NCBI GenBank assembly: GCA_025966225.1
Contig: JAOPVI010000050.1
Location: 1 to 33,328, forward strand
Length of the DNA: 33,328 nucleotides
From: Mycobacterium sp.
GTDB lineage: Bacteria > Actinomycetota > Actinomycetes > Mycobacteriales > Mycobacteriaceae
Reading direction: 5' to 3'
Part shown: positions 32,114 through 33,328 of the stretch, in pieces
How the letters are laid out: the number at the start of each line of letters is the position of its first letter
How positions within the stretch are numbered: position 1 is the stretch's first letter
The notes under the pieces: generated by a model
Told to the model about the DNA's origin: nothing
What the model saw: the letters and a program-made list of their open reading frames with translations, nothing else
The model's database searches: none
Position numbers and translations under genes: made by a program

Positions 32114-33040
32114 ATGCGTTCCATCTGGAAGGGATCCGTCGCCTTTGGCCTGGTGAACGTGCCAGTCAAGGTCTACAGCGCGACCGAAGACCATGACATC
32201 AAGTTTCATCAGGTGCATGCCAAGGACAACGGACGCATCCGCTACAAGCGCGTTTGCGAGGTATGCGGCGAGGTGGTCGAGTATCGCGACATCGCACGGT
32301 CCTACGAATCCGAGGACGGCCAGACGGTCGTGATCACCGACGAGGACATCGCCACCCTGCCCGAGGAGCGCAGCCGCGAGATCGAGGTACTGGAGTTCAT
32401 CCCCGCCGATCAGCTCGATCCGCTCATGTACGACAAGAGCTACTTCCTCGAGCCCGATTCGAAGTCATCCAAGTCCTATGTGCTGCTGGCGCAGACGCTC
32501 GCGGAGACCGATCGGGTGGCCATCGTGCACTTCTCCCTGCGCAACAAGACGCGCTTGGCGGCCCTGCGGGTCAAGGACTTTGGCAAGCGCGAAGTGATGA
32601 TCATCCACACGCTGTTGTGGCCCGACGAGATCCGCGACCCCGACTTCCCCGTGCTCGATCAGAAGGTCGAGATCAAGCCCGCCGAGCTGAAGATGGCCGG
32701 CCAGGTCGTCGAGTCGATGACCGACGACTTCCACCCCGAGAAGTTCACCGACACCTATCGGGAAGAAATGCTCGAACTGGTCCAGGCGAAGATCGAAGGC
32801 GGAGAGGCGTTCACCGCCGAGGAGCAGCCCGCCGAGTTGGACGAGACCGAGGACGTGTCGGACCTGCTGGCCAAGCTCGAGGCCAGTGTTGCAGCCCGCA
32901 AGGGCGGTTCGGATGACAAGCCCGCCAAGAAGGCCCCCGAAAACAAGGCTGTCGCAAAGAAAGCTCCCGCGAAGAAGGCCGTCGCGAAGAAGACACCCGC
33001 AAAGAAAGCGCCCACAAAGAGGGCCGCGGCCAAGAAGTGA
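32114..33040 (+). CDS. ku: Ku homodimer protein for non-homologous end joining
   Basis: A 308-residue bacterial Ku, which rings broken DNA ends and recruits LigD. The Ku core is residues ~1-250: RSIWKGSVAFGLVNVPVKVY, the paired Cys in RVCEVCGEVV, YDKSYFLEPDSKSSKSYVLL and the KMAGQVVESM segment that leads to the LigD-binding region. Residues ~265-308 form a Lys/Ala/Pro tail built from AKKAP-like units and ending KRAAAKK. This H1-like extension is present in several environmental mycobacteria and absent from the shorter M. tuberculosis protein, from memory. In other bacteria such tails add DNA binding or threading. The partner ligD is at the other side of the polyol locus. Confidence 0.96.
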   Translation: MRSIWKGSVAFGLVNVPVKVYSATEDHDIKFHQVHAKDNGRIRYKRVCEVCGEVVEYRDIARSYESEDGQTVVITDEDIATLPEERSREIEVLEFIPADQLDPLMYDKSYFLEPDSKSSKSYVLLAQTLAETDRVAIVHFSLRNKTRLAALRVKDFGKREVMIIHTLLWPDEIRDPDFPVLDQKVEIKPAELKMAGQVVESMTDDFHPEKFTDTYREEMLELVQAKIEGGEAFTAEEQPAELDETEDVSDLLAKLEASVAARKGGSDDKPAKKAPENKAVAKKAPAKKAVAKKTPAKKAPTKRAAAKK

Positions 33041-33076
33041 CCGACCTTTCGGGGCTCGCCAAGCATCAGGTGACGA

Positions 33077-33328
33077 TCACCGCGGTCGCGGTCGACCGAC
33101 CGTCGCCCCGATCCATGCGCCTAGGCCGCTGATCCTCATCCCGTTGCTGAATAGCGACGCCAGTAGCAGCGCCACCAGTGTGGATACCAACCCGATGCCG
33201 CCGAGGAACGCCGACGCGTAACGCTTGGCCATCTTCGCGATGAACGGTGACAACATCGCCTGCGCCACCGAAGACGACGACGGCGACGATGAATCCGTAT
33301 ACCGACACCGACACTTTCTTGATGAACC
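33077..33328 (-). pseudogene. Frameshifted small membrane protein (holin-superfamily-like), cut by window edge
   Basis: On the minus strand one frame reads FIKKVSVSVYGFIVAVVVF from the window edge, and a second frame, shifted by one base near 33263-33275, continues as AQAMLSPFIAKMAKRYASAF followed by LGGIGLVSTLVALLLASLF and GLGAWIGATV. Together they resemble a ~110-residue actinobacterial protein with three or four spans of the phage-holin/superfamily IV kind. The second frame then ends in GRPRPR and a stop where relatives have another span. Two lesions suggest a dying gene, though the first could be a sequencing error. The 5' end is beyond the window. Confidence 0.55.

Overview
The window reads as chromosomal DNA from a mycobacterium, most likely an environmental fast grower of the Mycolicibacterium type. 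The support is the high G+C content with frequent GTG starts, a two-part NHEJ system (Ku plus a POL-PE-LIG LigD), F420/flavin luciferase-like oxidoreductases, a cutinase-family secreted esterase, an exported AroQ-gamma chorismate mutase and a KstR-type cholesterol-regulon operator. From memory, the order pgi / SDR / Fpg-like glycosylase / LLM monooxygenases / ligD / ku resembles the Rv0937c-Rv0946c neighbourhood of M. tuberculosis, with many extra genes. No rRNA, tRNA, CRISPR array, intact transposon or prophage was seen.

Layout. 1-442 is the 3' end of pgi, closed by a large imperfect cruciform (443-509). 514-2659 holds an LLM monooxygenase and an SDR on the minus strand. 2729-4216 holds an exported chorismate mutase and a convergent Fpg/Nei-type glycosylase. 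4378-9395 is a minus-strand block: cobF, a small 4-TM membrane protein and a Tat-exported molybdenum aldehyde oxidoreductase (2Fe-2S, FAD/4Fe-4S and Mo subunits). 9520-16997 is a run of single genes in convergent/divergent pairs: AurF-like diiron oxygenase, MFS, KstR-controlled LLM oxidoreductase, SDR with a divergent TetR regulator, ROK regulator, MFS. 16996-19254 carries a decayed alpha/beta hydrolase, a cutinase, RNase HI, a secreted Ca-binding repeat protein and the tail of a P-type ATPase.

19382-33040 is the most coherent part. ligD and ku bracket a polyol uptake and catabolism locus. A SorC-type regulator, a lipoprotein binding protein, two permeases, an ATPase and a DUF4032 kinase-like gene run leftward as one tightly packed unit. 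An MDR polyol dehydrogenase, a mannitol-dehydrogenase-family enzyme and a PfkB sugar kinase run rightward with ATGA overlaps. The inferred pathway is: polyol imported by ABC transport, oxidised to a ketose (such as fructose or xylulose), then phosphorylated.

The intergenic stretches contain at least four gene relics: an NHL repeat, an alpha/beta hydrolase, a P-type ATPase C-terminus and a frameshifted membrane protein at the right edge. Several regulatory sites can be read directly: a KstR operator overlapping a -10 box, a three-copy helically phased palindrome between the TetR gene and its divergent SDR, a SorC-site candidate, and several leaderless-looking starts including both ligD and ku. 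I see no clearly unprecedented system. The best candidates for something undescribed are the TetR operator array, the DUF4032 kinase coupled to sugar import, the secreted TSP3/Cys-repeat protein and the polyol locus lodged between the NHEJ genes.
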